A stretch of 27,461 bases of DNA from positions 1 to 27,461 of the IMG/VR virus record IMGVR_UViG_3300031576_000245. One strand, 5' to 3'. This DNA comes from a virus. A program made the position numbers and the translations under genes. Within the stretch, counting starts at the first letter, position 1. Every line of letters begins with the position of its first letter. Below, in pieces: positions 1-8,156 of the stretch. The notes under the pieces are model-generated. The model made no database searches. It saw only the letters and a program-made list of their open reading frames with translations, and was not told the origin of the DNA.

Positions 1-1389
1 GCGAACCGGGCCGACCTGTTCAGCCTCGTCGAGTCGGGGCAGATCACCGAAGTCGGGCAGGCGCCAGCGCCGGTCACGGCCGAGGACATCGAGCAGATCG
101 TCGAAGCGAAGGTCGAAGCGAAGGTCGAAGCGAAGGTCGGCGCCGTTCGCACCGCGCAGGCGACCGAAGTGAAGATCGCCGCACGCACCGGGCTGCCGGA
201 CAGCGTGAAGGCGCGCATCCGGGCGCGGGTCGCCGGGCAGTCGCTCGATGAGAGCGCGCTCGACGCCGCGATCAAGGACGAGGTGGACTACGCGGCTGGC
301 CTCGCCCCGGCGATCATCCGCGAGTCCGGTGGGTCCATCGTGCCCGGCAAGTCCGAGCAGGAACGGATCGTCGAGACGATCTACGGCGGCCTGAAGGACG
401 ACAACAAGTTCTCGATCAAGTCGATGTACGTCGATCTGACCGGGGACCGCGCCTTCAGCGGCAAGCTCGCCGAGGGTGGCCGACTCACCGAGTCGATCAC
501 GACCTCGACCTTCGCCGAGATCATGGCCGACTCCGTGACGCGGCGGATGCTCGACTACTACGCGATGCCGGGCCTCGACTCGTGGCGCCAGATCGCGAGC
601 GTCGGTCGGGTGACGGACTTCCGCACCCAGCGGCGCATCCGGTACGGTGGCTACGGGAACCTGCCCGCGGTCGCGCAGGGCGCGGCCTACGCCGCGCTCA
701 CCTCGCCGGGTGACGAGGAAGCGACGTTCAGCGCCTCGAAGCGGGGCGGCACCGAAGACTTGACGATGGAGACCATCGTCAACGACGACCTCGGCGCCCT
801 GCGCGACATCCCGCGGCGGCTCGGCCGGGCGGCGGCGCAGACGCTGCACGAGTTCGTGTGGGACTTCCTCGCGACGAACGGGGCGATCTACGATGCCGTG
901 GCGCTGTTCCATGCGACCCACGGCGGCAACCTCGCCACGACGGCGCTCGACGCGACATCGCTGAAGGCGGCACGTCTCGTCATGCGGAAGCAGACGGACA
1001 TGAGCAACAGCAAGCGGCTCGGGATCAACCCGCGCTTCCTCGTCGTGCCGTCGGACCTCGAAGGTGTCGCCTACGAGCTGACGGCCACCGATCGCGAAGT
1101 TGCCAGCGCGAACAACACACTGAACTTCGTGCGCACGTTCGGACTGGGGATCATCGTCGTCGAGTATCTAACCGATACGAACAACTGGTTCCTCGTCGCC
1201 AGCCCGGCGGATGTCCCGACGATCGAGGTGGGCTTCCTGAACGGGCAGGAAAGCCCCGAGCTGTTCCTTCAGGACCAGCCGACGGTGGGCAACGTGTTCA
1301 GCAACGACAAGCTGACGTACAAGGTCCGGCACATCTACGGCGGGGCTGTGCTCGACTTCCGTGGCTTCACTGGGAACATCGTCGTCTAG
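1..1389 (+). CDS. Major capsid protein (Mu gpT-like), 5'-truncated, with scaffold-like N-terminal segment
   Basis: The reading frame is open from the first base, so the start lies outside the window; 462 residues are visible. The first ~60 residues are acidic and helical, with VEAK repeats, and resemble a scaffolding or linker segment. The body, from about residue 120, has features of Mu gpT-type major head proteins: an LTESITTSTFAE segment, a middle stretch with ALFHATHGGNL, and RLGINPRFLVVPSDLE. The protein would form the icosahedral shell. In some phages of this type a prohead protease is fused upstream of the capsid domain; the visible N-terminus fits such a fusion, but the protease itself would be off the left edge, so that is inference. 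The GTG at 169 is internal and is not the start. The gene ends just before a 12-bp hairpin. Confidence 0.85.
   Translation, partial: ANRADLFSLVESGQITEVGQAPAPVTAEDIEQIVEAKVEAKVEAKVGAVRTAQATEVKIAARTGLPDSVKARIRARVAGQSLDESALDAAIKDEVDYAAGLAPAIIRESGGSIVPGKSEQERIVETIYGGLKDDNKFSIKSMYVDLTGDRAFSGKLAEGGRLTESITTSTFAEIMADSVTRRMLDYYAMPGLDSWRQIASVGRVTDFRTQRRIRYGGYGNLPAVAQGAAYAALTSPGDEEATFSASKRGGTEDLTMETIVNDDLGALRDIPRRLGRAAAQTLHEFVWDFLATNGAIYDAVALFHATHGGNLATTALDATSLKAARLVMRKQTDMSNSKRLGINPRFLVVPSDLEGVAYELTATDREVASANNTLNFVRTFGLGIIVVEYLTDTNNWFLVASPADVPTIEVGFLNGQESPELFLQDQPTVGNVFSNDKLTYKVRHIYGGAVLDFRGFTGNIVV
100..138 (+). repeat. 12-bp in-frame tandem repeat in the capsid gene
   Basis: The unit gtcgaagcgaag is repeated three times perfectly and followed by a partial fourth copy (gtc). 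It encodes VEAK repeats in the segment between the presumed scaffold part and the capsid domain. The charged, helix-favouring repeat suggests a coiled-coil or flexible linker whose length could vary by replication slippage. Confidence 0.9.
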
Positions 1390-1401
1390 CTGAAGTAAGG
1401 G

Positions 1402-1433
1402 GAGCCCGGACGTACCCCGAGACGTCCGGGCTC
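1402..1433 (+). terminator. Perfect 12-bp hairpin after the capsid gene
   Basis: The arms gagcccggacgt (1402-1413) and acgtccgggctc (1422-1433) are exactly complementary around an 8-base loop. There is no T-run after it, so it may attenuate or protect the 3' end of the abundant capsid message rather than fully terminate; the next gene starts 27 bases later with no obvious promoter. Confidence 0.6.
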
Positions 1434-1460
1434 TCACCCCCGGGAGGTTAGGAGCGCACG

Positions 1461-1802
1461 ATGCCGAAGACGAACTTCCCTGACGGGATCACCGTCGAAG
1501 GGGCGAAGGGGCCAACCGTCGGAGTGGCCGACGGCTACAAGATCGCCCGTGGCGAGGTCGCACTCGACGGCGCAAACCCGACGCCCGTGGCGACCGGGCT
1601 CACGACCGTCGTCGCCTTCTCGGCGACCCTGAAGGGCACCGCGGCTCCCGGCGACAGCACGAGTGTCCTGACAGCCGACATCAGCGGCGCGACCGTCAAT
1701 GTCTACGCATGGAAGCACACGACCGGCGGCGCGTCAGGCAACCCGACGCTCATCGCGAGCACGGGCACCGAGAGCTTCTACTGGACCGCAATCGGGACTT
1801 AG
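1461..1802 (+). CDS. Putative head decoration-type protein
   Basis: A 113-residue protein directly after the major capsid gene, preceded by a good ribosome site (gggaggttagga) about 8 bases before the ATG. It is rich in Thr, Ala, Val and Gly with alternating hydrophobic residues, as in small beta-sandwich virion proteins, and ends with SFYWTAIGT. Position and size are what is seen for capsid decoration or stabilising proteins, but I recognise no specific family, so the role is inferred from context. It has no signal peptide or membrane segment. Confidence 0.75.
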   Translation: MPKTNFPDGITVEGAKGPTVGVADGYKIARGEVALDGANPTPVATGLTTVVAFSATLKGTAAPGDSTSVLTADISGATVNVYAWKHTTGGASGNPTLIASTGTESFYWTAIGT

Positions 1803-1804
1803 CG

Positions 1805-1957
1805 GTGGGACTTCTGCCGAACGTGAACCGCTGCTCGACCTGCGGTCGGATCGTCGTCGAGTACGGCCGCAGGCCGTGCCCTCGGGATGGGTCGCTGGCA
1901 CGCACGTTCACGCGCAACGTGAAAGAGCCCATCCGGCTAAAGGATCGCGTCACTTGA
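1805..1957 (+). CDS. Small zinc-knuckle protein
   Basis: A 51-residue frame with GTG at 1805, two bases after the stop of the preceding gene, so it is probably translated by coupling. It carries CSTCG at residues 10-14 and a further Cys near residue 25, reading as a mini zinc ribbon (C-x2-C-x11-C), and a basic C-terminus. An ATG at 1709 in the same frame would lie deep inside the upstream gene and is less likely. Function unknown; such small CxxC proteins are common between phage head genes. Confidence 0.55.
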   Translation: MGLLPNVNRCSTCGRIVVEYGRRPCPRDGSLARTFTRNVKEPIRLKDRVT

Positions 1958-1976
1958 TTGTGAGAGGACGGAACGC

Positions 1977-2783
1977 ATGAACCTGATCCGCTCCGCGCGC
2001 TCGCGTCCCCGCACGACCATCGAGTCGCTGCCGGACGGCGCGATCCTGTCGATCCTCCGCGGGCGCCGGGTCGAGCAGCGGCTTCGGCTCGGGCCGAACG
2101 AGGTTCACGGCCTCGTCATCCATGCCGACGGCTCCTATGAAGACCTCGGGATTAGTCACAATCTGCTCACGAACTCCGGCCGCGACCTCGTGGCCGAAGC
2201 CCTCGGTAAGACCGGCTTCGGCGTCACCGGCACGATCGCCACGGCCAGTTCTGCCACCTCGCTCACCGCGACCGGCACGCCCTTCACGGCGGACCAGTTC
2301 AAAGGCTGGATCGTCATCGCGGAGGAGAGCACGAACGCGCCGGTCTTCGGGAACATCGGCTCGAACACGACGTCGGTCCTAACGATCGACGCATGGCGGA
2401 CGGGCGACGACACGGCGGGCACGACCCCGGCGGCGACTGCGAACTACCTGATCGTCCCGAACCTTCGGCCGCGCTACATGGCGCTCACCGAGAACGCGGC
2501 CGCCGCGGCGGCGACCGATACCGTGCTGACCGGCGAAATCACGACCGGCGGCGCGAACCGCCAGCTCGCAACGTGGGCGCACACTGGCGGCACGGCGACC
2601 CTGACGCTCGTGAAGTCGTATTCGATCACGGCGAGCTTCCCGGCCATTCACAAGATGGGCCTGTTCACGGCCTCGACCCTGACGGCCGCGGGCGTCATGG
2701 TCTTCGAGTCGGTCCTGAATGCCGACGCGAACGTGGTCTCCGGCGATACGCTTCAGGTCACCGATACGATCACCCTGAGCTAA
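1977..2783 (+). CDS. Virion-associated protein, unknown
   Basis: A 268-residue protein with ribosome site gagagga before the ATG. The first 55 residues are Arg-rich, then comes a conserved-looking HNLLTNSGRDLVAEAL segment at about residues 60-76, and the rest is a Thr/Ala/Gly-rich, beta-type sequence ending LQVTDTITLS. Phage tail-fibre and head-fibre proteins often contain a similar 'LTxxGxxxLA' helix followed by beta structure; that resemblance is the only basis for calling it structural. It sits between decoration and connector genes, so it could be part of a head fibre together with the following repeat protein. Confidence 0.7.
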   Translation: MNLIRSARSRPRTTIESLPDGAILSILRGRRVEQRLRLGPNEVHGLVIHADGSYEDLGISHNLLTNSGRDLVAEALGKTGFGVTGTIATASSATSLTATGTPFTADQFKGWIVIAEESTNAPVFGNIGSNTTSVLTIDAWRTGDDTAGTTPAATANYLIVPNLRPRYMALTENAAAAAATDTVLTGEITTGGANRQLATWAHTGGTATLTLVKSYSITASFPAIHKMGLFTASTLTAAGVMVFESVLNADANVVSGDTLQVTDTITLS

Positions 2784-2798
2784 GCCGAGGCCGCCTGA

Positions 2799-4754
2799 AT
2801 GGCAGCCGCCTTCGTCGCTGAACGCGGGTCGGTCCAGAACAAGACCGCTGAGGCGACAACGACCTTTACCACGACGGCGGCCATTCCGTCGGGGGCAAAG
2901 GCGGTCCTGCTCGTCACGCATGACGGGATCGACAGCGACGGCACAGTCTCCGGTGGGCCGAACTCATGGGCCTCCGTCTCGACATCTTCGAGCACCGAAG
3001 TAGAGACACGCATCTACTACTCGGACCTGACGTCGCAGATGGCCTCGGGCACGACAATCACGATCACGTGGCCGAGCGGTCAGCCAGCGGCCAAGGCCGC
3101 CCTCCTGATCGAGATCAGCGGCGCGGAGACGGGGGCCGGGAATAACCTCGCGACGGGCATCAACCTCGCGACGGCGGCCCTGACGCTCTCTAGCCTCGGG
3201 ACCGACCGGCCCGACATTCCGACGGACGGCATCGGCATCGTCGTCTATGGGGCCGAGGGTCCGTCCGGTGACACCTTCACCTTCGACGACGCGAACTGGA
3301 CTGAGCTGACGAACGTCGGCACCTCCGGTGGCGCAGCCGCCTCGAACGTCACCCTCAAAGCCGCATGGCGAACGGTAGCCGGGACCGATCTCAACTGCGC
3401 CGGGACGGCGAGTGCCTCCCGGGACTGGCAGGCACGTGGAGCGACGTGGGACGCGGGCGGGACGCTCGTCGTCCGCACAGTCACCGACGGCGTGACCATC
3501 GCGGACTCCCTTGCTCGACAGGGGACATTCCTGCGCGCGATTTCCGACGCGCTCGCTCAGGCCGACATCGCGTCCCGGACGGGGACGTTCCTGCGCGCGC
3601 CGACGGACGTGCTGACACTGGCGGACTCGCCAGCCCGGGTCCTTACGGTCATCCGTTCGACGGCCGACGCGCTCGCGCAGTCGGACGCGGCGGTCAGGGT
3701 CGGGACGTTCCTGCGGACCGTGGCCGATGCGCTCACTCAGGCCGATACGGCCGTCCGTAGCGGGACGTTCCTGCGGACGACCGCCGATGCGCTGGGCCTC
3801 AGCGACGTCGCCACGGCGTCAAAGGTTGTGGTGCGGACCGTCGTGGATGCCGTTGGCCTCAGCGACGTCGCGACACGGAGCGGGACGTTCCTGCGAACAA
3901 CCGTCGATGCCCTCGTGCAGTCTGATATCGCGACCCGCAGCGCGACGTTCGTCCGCACCACGATCGATGCGCTCGCGCAATCAGACGTGGCAGTTCGTAG
4001 CGGAACTTTCCTGCGAACAACCGTCGATGCGCTCGCGCAGGTTGACGTCGCGGAGGCCATCAAGCTCGTCGTCCGTTCGGTCACTGATGGCCTGACACTG
4101 GCGGACTCGCCGACGCGCCTCCTGACGCTGGCCCGCACAACGGCTGACGCCCTCGGCCTCGGGGACGTTGCGACCCGGGCCGTGACCTTCGTTCGGTCGG
4201 CGATCGAGGGCTTGACGCTGGCCGATGTTGCGACGGCGACGAAGGTCCTCGTCCGATCGGTTGCCGACGCTATCGGGCTGGCGGACCTTGCCGCGAGGAC
4301 CGGGACCTTCCTGCGGACAGCGGCGGATGGGCTTACTCTGTCAGATGTCACGAGTACGGTCAGAAATCTCGTCAGGGACGCGGCGGATGCCATCGGGCTC
4401 TCTGACACGGCGAGCCGCGTCGTCAGCCTGCTCCGTTCGACGGCGGATGCCGTCGGGCTCTCTGACGTCGCGACGAAGGCCGTCACCCTTGTTCGTTCCG
4501 TTGCCGATGGGCTCGGCCTGTCGGATGCCCCTGCCCGGGTGCTGATCCTCGCCCGCAATGCGGTCGATGCCGTTGGCCTCGCGGACCTTGCCAGCCGGAC
4601 GGTGACCCTGCTCCGGTCCGTGGCGCAAACCCTCGGGCTGGCCGATGTCGTCGCCGCGATCGTGCAGCTCGGCGGCCGGACCCGGGGCTCCACAACCTCG
4701 CGCTCAGGCGGTACGATCGCAGGGCGCGACCGCGGCTCGACGTCATCGAGGTAG
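2799..4754 (+). CDS. Repeat-rich virion protein (twenty 20-residue repeats), probable head or neck fibre
   Basis: A 651-residue protein in three parts. Residues 1-225 form a Thr/Ser/Gly-rich beta-type domain (AAIPSGAKAVLLVTHDG, then ITITWPSG) resembling adhesin-like phage domains. Residues 226-625 are exactly twenty tandem 20-residue repeats with pattern R-[TS]-x2-D-[AG]-[LVI]-x-[LQ]-[AS]-D-x-A-x-R-x2-[TV]-[FLV]-[LV] and no insertion or deletion. Residues 626-651 are an Arg/Ser/Gly-rich tail. The strict period and LxLxD pattern suggest a repetitive solenoid or fibrous rod; this is inference. Position between capsid and connector genes points to a capsid or neck appendage rather than a tail fibre. 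The ribosome site is weak (gccgagg). Confidence 0.8.
   Translation: MAAAFVAERGSVQNKTAEATTTFTTTAAIPSGAKAVLLVTHDGIDSDGTVSGGPNSWASVSTSSSTEVETRIYYSDLTSQMASGTTITITWPSGQPAAKAALLIEISGAETGAGNNLATGINLATAALTLSSLGTDRPDIPTDGIGIVVYGAEGPSGDTFTFDDANWTELTNVGTSGGAAASNVTLKAAWRTVAGTDLNCAGTASASRDWQARGATWDAGGTLVVRTVTDGVTIADSLARQGTFLRAISDALAQADIASRTGTFLRAPTDVLTLADSPARVLTVIRSTADALAQSDAAVRVGTFLRTVADALTQADTAVRSGTFLRTTADALGLSDVATASKVVVRTVVDAVGLSDVATRSGTFLRTTVDALVQSDIATRSATFVRTTIDALAQSDVAVRSGTFLRTTVDALAQVDVAEAIKLVVRSVTDGLTLADSPTRLLTLARTTADALGLGDVATRAVTFVRSAIEGLTLADVATATKVLVRSVADAIGLADLAARTGTFLRTAADGLTLSDVTSTVRNLVRDAADAIGLSDTASRVVSLLRSTADAVGLSDVATKAVTLVRSVADGLGLSDAPARVLILARNAVDAVGLADLASRTVTLLRSVAQTLGLADVVAAIVQLGGRTRGSTTSRSGGTIAGRDRGSTSSR
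3474..4673 (+). repeat. 60-bp tandem coding repeat, 20 diverged copies
   Basis: The 1200 bases encode twenty units of exactly 60 bp. Copies are diverged but share blocks such as gggacgttcctgcg and gccgatgcgctgg; neighbouring copies near 3870-4040 are nearly identical over 25-30 bases, suggesting recent duplication or gene conversion. All units keep the reading frame. Confidence 0.92.
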
Positions 4755-4757
4755 GTC

Positions 4758-5477
4758 ATGGGCTCATACACCGAAACGAACGTCATCGAGCAGGTGTGGA
4801 CGTTGCTCCGCGACTACGGCACGGATGCGACCCAGCAGCTCCTGACCGACACGGAGATCGTGCGGCTCCTCCGAACGGCCGAACGCATCTATTCGAACGT
4901 CCGGCCGCGAACGATCTACGAAGACGTGGCCGGGAACGGCACCTCGTTCATCGCCCTGCCCGCGACGTGGGAGGACGGCTTCTCGACGCTCGTCCTCGTC
5001 GAGTCGCCGGTCGATAAAGTGCCCGAGGAAACGATCGACCCGCGCTATGTCAAGATCGGCTACAGCCTGACCGAAGTTCCGCGGCTCGTCTTCGACAATG
5101 CGCCCGGCGCGACGGAGACGGTGCGGATCGGCTTCACCGTCCGGCGTTTCTACCATGCCTCGACGGCGGCCAGCACGACGGTTCTCGACTCCGACCACTT
5201 TGCCGTCTGCGACCTCACCGCCTCGATCGCAGCCGACTCGATCGCCGGAAAGTACGCGCGCTCGTCCGAACCCGTCATCGGGTCGGATGTCGCAGGCTTT
5301 CGTTCGCGTGTGCAGGAGTGGCAGTCGATCGCGAAGCGGCTCCGCGAACGCTGGGAGGCCGCGCTCGGGATCGGCTCTGACTCATCCCCGACCGCCCCGG
5401 CGTCGGCGTGGGCGAACTGGGACAGCCGTGCTGGCTGGGGCGGCCTCCACCTGACGCATGATCGGCGGGTCCGGTGA
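4758..5477 (+). CDS. Head-tail connector/adaptor protein
   Basis: A 239-residue protein with ribosome site gaggtaggtc just before the ATG. The N-terminal helical part (residues 8-50: a WTLLRDYG helix, then LLTDTEIVRLLRTAERIYSNVRP) resembles the helical bundle of gp6/gp15-type head-tail adaptors, which accept integers of 12 subunits below the portal. The middle is beta-rich, and the C-terminal helix (residues 183-212, RSRVQEWQSIAKRLRERWE) is amphipathic. It lies immediately before the neck and tail terminator genes and overlaps the next gene by 4 bases (GTGA). Assignment rests on order and secondary-structure look rather than a signature motif. Confidence 0.7.
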   Translation: MGSYTETNVIEQVWTLLRDYGTDATQQLLTDTEIVRLLRTAERIYSNVRPRTIYEDVAGNGTSFIALPATWEDGFSTLVLVESPVDKVPEETIDPRYVKIGYSLTEVPRLVFDNAPGATETVRIGFTVRRFYHASTAASTTVLDSDHFAVCDLTASIAADSIAGKYARSSEPVIGSDVAGFRSRVQEWQSIAKRLRERWEAALGIGSDSSPTAPASAWANWDSRAGWGGLHLTHDRRVR

Positions 5478-5983
5478 GCGACGACCTGCGAGTGAGCGTC
5501 ACGCTTGGCAGCCTACCTGCCGAGCTGGCGGACTCGCCGAGGACGCTCACCCGGGCGGTGCAGTATGCGGCCGTGCTGGCGGGCACGAACTATCTCTGGC
5601 GCAAGCTCGCGAGCAATACCCCGAAGGGCGCCACCGGGAAGGCCCGCCAGTCCGTCCACGGCGACGTCTCGAAAGGTCTCACGATCGAAGGCTTCGTCGG
5701 CTATGCCGAACCGGCATCGGGCTACATCATCTTCCCGCAGGAGGGGACGCGACCTCACTGGCCGCCGATCGCTCCACTCGCCTACTGGGCGCAACGCAAG
5801 TTCGGCTTGTCGGCCGACAACGCTCGGCGGGTCGGTTACCTCATCGCCCGGAAGATCAGCCGGGCGGGCGTGAAACGGCAGGATTTCGTGGGTAAGACGG
5901 CGCGCGAGGAACGTGAGCGCACCCAGCGGATCATGGCCGCCGCCGCCGGCCGGGCGGCGCGTGACTACCGGGCTGGCCGATGA
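5474..5983 (+). CDS. HK97 gp10-like / minor tail protein Z-like neck protein
   Basis: A 169-residue protein starting at GTG 5474, overlapping the previous stop. It has the typical family layout: an N-terminal helix with LTRAVQYAAVLAGTNYLW, a TPKGATGKARQS segment, a beta region with VGYAEPASGYIIFPQEGTRPHWPP, and a basic helical C-terminus (ISRAGVKRQDFVGKTA). The HWPPIAPLAYWA motif near residues 95-107 is characteristic of gp10/tail-completion proteins. It would act at the head-tail interface during tail joining. The next gene begins at ATGA overlapping its stop. Confidence 0.8.
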   Translation: MSDDLRVSVTLGSLPAELADSPRTLTRAVQYAAVLAGTNYLWRKLASNTPKGATGKARQSVHGDVSKGLTIEGFVGYAEPASGYIIFPQEGTRPHWPPIAPLAYWAQRKFGLSADNARRVGYLIARKISRAGVKRQDFVGKTAREERERTQRIMAAAAGRAARDYRAGR

Positions 5984-6477
5984 GTGGGATCGGCGACACC
6001 GCGGCGGTCATCAAGACAACGATCCTGACCGTCGCGAACGTCGGCGTCGTGTTCGACTATCAACCCTATCCGGCGGCCGAGTGGGACAAGTTCATCGCGA
6101 CGTTCACCTCGACGATCGGCGGAGTGCCACGTCTTCGGGCGTTCACCGTGCAATATCTCGGCGAGCGCCGGGTCCCGCGCACGATCGGCGGCACGAGCGG
6201 GGCAATCCAGACACGGGAGATCGACTGGCTCGTGCGCGCCCACTGGGGGCTCGACGATCCGACGACGGACCTTGCCTTCCGGGACAAGCTCGAAGAAGTG
6301 TGCGACGCAATCGATAGGGAACGCGGGCTGAATGGGGTCGCGGGAGCGACCGATCACGATCCCGTAGACGTCTCGCTTCCTGAGCGCGGAGCGCCTATCC
6401 TATTGGGCGATATCGTGTGCCACTACGCGGAGATCACCTTCACGAGCTACCACGAACAGAGTCTGAACCTGAGCTGA
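5980..6477 (+). CDS. Tail terminator protein (gpU-like)
   Basis: A 165-residue protein coupled to the upstream gene by an ATGA overlap. Its position between the gp10-like protein and the tail tube protein, its size, and a fold pattern of helix (VIKTTILTV), strand, long helix (LAFRDKLEEVCDAIDRE), then C-terminal strands (HYAEITFTSYHEQSL) are typical of tail terminators, which cap the tail tube and join it to the neck. No single diagnostic motif is visible; the call rests on order, size and pattern. Confidence 0.7.
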   Translation: MSGIGDTAAVIKTTILTVANVGVVFDYQPYPAAEWDKFIATFTSTIGGVPRLRAFTVQYLGERRVPRTIGGTSGAIQTREIDWLVRAHWGLDDPTTDLAFRDKLEEVCDAIDRERGLNGVAGATDHDPVDVSLPERGAPILLGDIVCHYAEITFTSYHEQSLNLS

Positions 6478-6491
6478 GGAGAGAGGGCATC

Positions 6492-6686
6492 ATGGTGAAG
6501 GCGAAGGCGACGGACGTCGAGGTCGTCGAGGTTCACTACATCGGAGACGGGCGGGAGTACGTGATCGGGGTTCCGGCTGCTGGGGCCGTCGCAGTCGATC
6601 GCGAGCGCGCAGACGCGCTCATCGCAACTGGGCTGTACGCGGAAGGCGCGGAGCCCGCGACGGAAACCGCAGGAGGTGAGCAGTGA
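6492..6686 (+). CDS. Small phage protein preceding the tail tube gene
   Basis: A 64-residue protein. The ATG at 6492 is chosen because ggagagaggg lies at normal spacing; a longer in-frame start at 6417 would sit deep within the preceding gene. The sequence reads VxVxYIGDGREYVIGVPAAGAVAVDRERADALIATGLY, resembling small head/tail proteins with a FluMu N-terminal-type fold (a strand, then 'E-A-D-x-L-I-x-x-G-x-Y'). It ends in a GTGA overlap with the tail tube gene. Role unknown. Confidence 0.75.
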   Translation: MVKAKATDVEVVEVHYIGDGREYVIGVPAAGAVAVDRERADALIATGLYAEGAEPATETAGGEQ

Positions 6687-7624
6687 GCCAGCCCGTCCAG
6701 ATCGGACGCGAAACGACGCACGGGACCGTCGCGGGCACGTTCTACTCAGCGCCGGTCAACTTCGATGCCCATCCGGTCATCGCGAACACCATCCCCGACG
6801 AGCAGCGGGGGGTGCAGGACATCCACTACACGATCATCCCCGGCCGGAAGCACGAGGCGTGGTCGGTCTCGGACTCGATGGTCTACCACGACTCGATCGG
6901 CTTCTGGCTGGGCTCGGCGCTGGGGCTGGGGGCCAGCACGCTCGTCGAGGCGGGCGTCTACGACAGCGTGTTCAAGTTTCTCGACGATCCGACGTCGGTC
7001 TCGCTGAAGTGGACCCAGCCGCGGCGGGTCGTGCAGGCGTACCAGTCGTTGTGGTGCGTCGTCGATCGACTCACCCTCAGCTTCGATGCGAGCGGGCAGC
7101 TCATGGTCTCGGCCGAGGGTGTCGGCATGGCCGAGACCGAAGTCGGAGCCTTGACGTTCACCTTCACGACGACGGTCCCGCATACCGCATGGGAGGGCAC
7201 CGTTACCCTCGGCGGCGGGGCGTTCGCCCGGCTCGTCAAGGGCACCGTCACGATGATGCGGAACCGCAACCCGTTCCCGACGATCAACAACAGCACGGAC
7301 CCGGTGGACTTCTCGATCGGCAACCGCTCGGTGGAGTTCGACCTGACGGCGGACTTCAACTCGAAGACGGAGTACGACCGCTACAAGAGCGGGGCGACGA
7401 CTGCGCTGACGATCGTGTGGGAGGATGCGGACGTGCTGATCGGGGCGACGGCGAAGCCGCGCTGCACGGTCAAGCTCGGCACGATCGGCTATACCGAGTC
7501 GGAGATCGACAGCGCGACCGACTTCCCCGGCGTCGCGCTCCGGGGCAAGGCGATCTACAACGCGGCCGACGCGAGCCTCGCGGTGGTCACGATCAGGAGC
7601 ACGAGGCAGTATCAGACGGCCTAG
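6683..7624 (+). CDS. Major tail tube protein
   Basis: A 313-residue protein beginning at GTG 6683, overlapping the previous stop, with aggaggtgag at the start. The N-terminus (QIGRETTHGTVAGTF) is typical of siphovirus tail tube proteins, and the C-terminal part has the usual strands with FDLTADFNSKTEYDRY and a final DASLAVVTIRSTRQ strand. It would polymerise into the tail tube around the tape measure. The tail chaperone and tape measure genes follow directly, confirming the assignment. Confidence 0.85.
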   Translation: MSQPVQIGRETTHGTVAGTFYSAPVNFDAHPVIANTIPDEQRGVQDIHYTIIPGRKHEAWSVSDSMVYHDSIGFWLGSALGLGASTLVEAGVYDSVFKFLDDPTSVSLKWTQPRRVVQAYQSLWCVVDRLTLSFDASGQLMVSAEGVGMAETEVGALTFTFTTTVPHTAWEGTVTLGGGAFARLVKGTVTMMRNRNPFPTINNSTDPVDFSIGNRSVEFDLTADFNSKTEYDRYKSGATTALTIVWEDADVLIGATAKPRCTVKLGTIGYTESEIDSATDFPGVALRGKAIYNAADASLAVVTIRSTRQYQTA

Positions 7625-7646
7625 CGTCTGACTCGGGGAGGTGGAC

Positions 7647-8156
7647 ATGAGCGGATCGTTCCGCACGCCCGCGCTGCGGGAGAAGGAAGACTCGGGGCTG
7701 CTCGAAGGCCCACCACTTGCCGAGGGCGAGTGGATTAGGTACTGGGCCGTCATGCCGCATGGGTTGACAGCCCGGGTGACGAGCGAGGCGACTGTCGCCG
7801 ATGTCAGTCGCGCCGGACGAGTCTCGGCGAGTTTCGACCCCGGGCGAGCAGCGATGGCCCGGTACGTCTTCGGGATCATCGACTGGTGGATGCTCGACGA
7901 GACCGGGGCCGAGGTCCCGTGGAGCCGCGATGATGGGGCGCGGCTGCTCGAAGGACTGAGCCCCGAAGTGTTCGCGGCCCTCGGGCGCCTGATCGATGGA
8001 CAGCGCCCGGCCCCGCCGCTCGGGAGTCTCAGCGTCCCGGGCGACGAGAGGAGCGAGACCGTGGGGGAAGCCTTCGGCGGGCGCTTCACTCGATCATCTC
8101 CGGCCGCGCGGCGCCCGCCGCGGAACTCTCGCCGCTCGGCGAGCCGGACTGGGTAA
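7647..8156 (+). CDS. Tail assembly chaperone (gpG-like), zero-frame product
   Basis: The ATG at 7647 is preferred over the GTG at 7641 because ggggaggtgg is the ribosome site itself. The frame gives 169 residues; the first ~135 (EWIRYWAVMPHGLTARV, then FGIIDWWMLDETGAEVPW and LSPEVFAALGRLIDG) look like a folded G-type chaperone. The last ~30 are Arg/Ser/Pro-rich and non-protein-like, which is expected when the real continuation is in another frame. A -1 frameshift around 8063-8069 would fuse it to the frame ending at 8311. It would bind the tape measure during tail assembly and not stay in the virion. Confidence 0.8.
   Translation: MSGSFRTPALREKEDSGLLEGPPLAEGEWIRYWAVMPHGLTARVTSEATVADVSRAGRVSASFDPGRAAMARYVFGIIDWWMLDETGAEVPWSRDDGARLLEGLSPEVFAALGRLIDGQRPAPPLGSLSVPGDERSETVGEAFGGRFTRSSPAARRPPRNSRRSASRTG
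8063..8069 (+). other. Candidate -1 programmed frameshift site (G GGG GAA)
   Basis: In the zero frame the codons are GTG GGG GAA GCC. A -1 slip at the heptamer would re-pair the GGG tRNA perfectly and the Glu tRNA on GGA with a G-U pair in the middle position. The overlap of the two frames is open from 7934 to 8153, and this is the best run I see in it. The product would be about 221 residues. Confidence 0.55.

Noticed and set aside
3474-4673. CRISPR-like array
   Set aside because: The 60-bp periodicity is an in-frame coding repeat without alternating identical repeats and unique spacers.
3737-4786. Long antisense frame (349 codons) opposite the repeat gene
   Set aside because: It is a by-product of the 60-bp repeat and GC-rich third positions; composition is Arg/Ser/Thr-rich, no ribosome site, and the sense frame is clearly coding.
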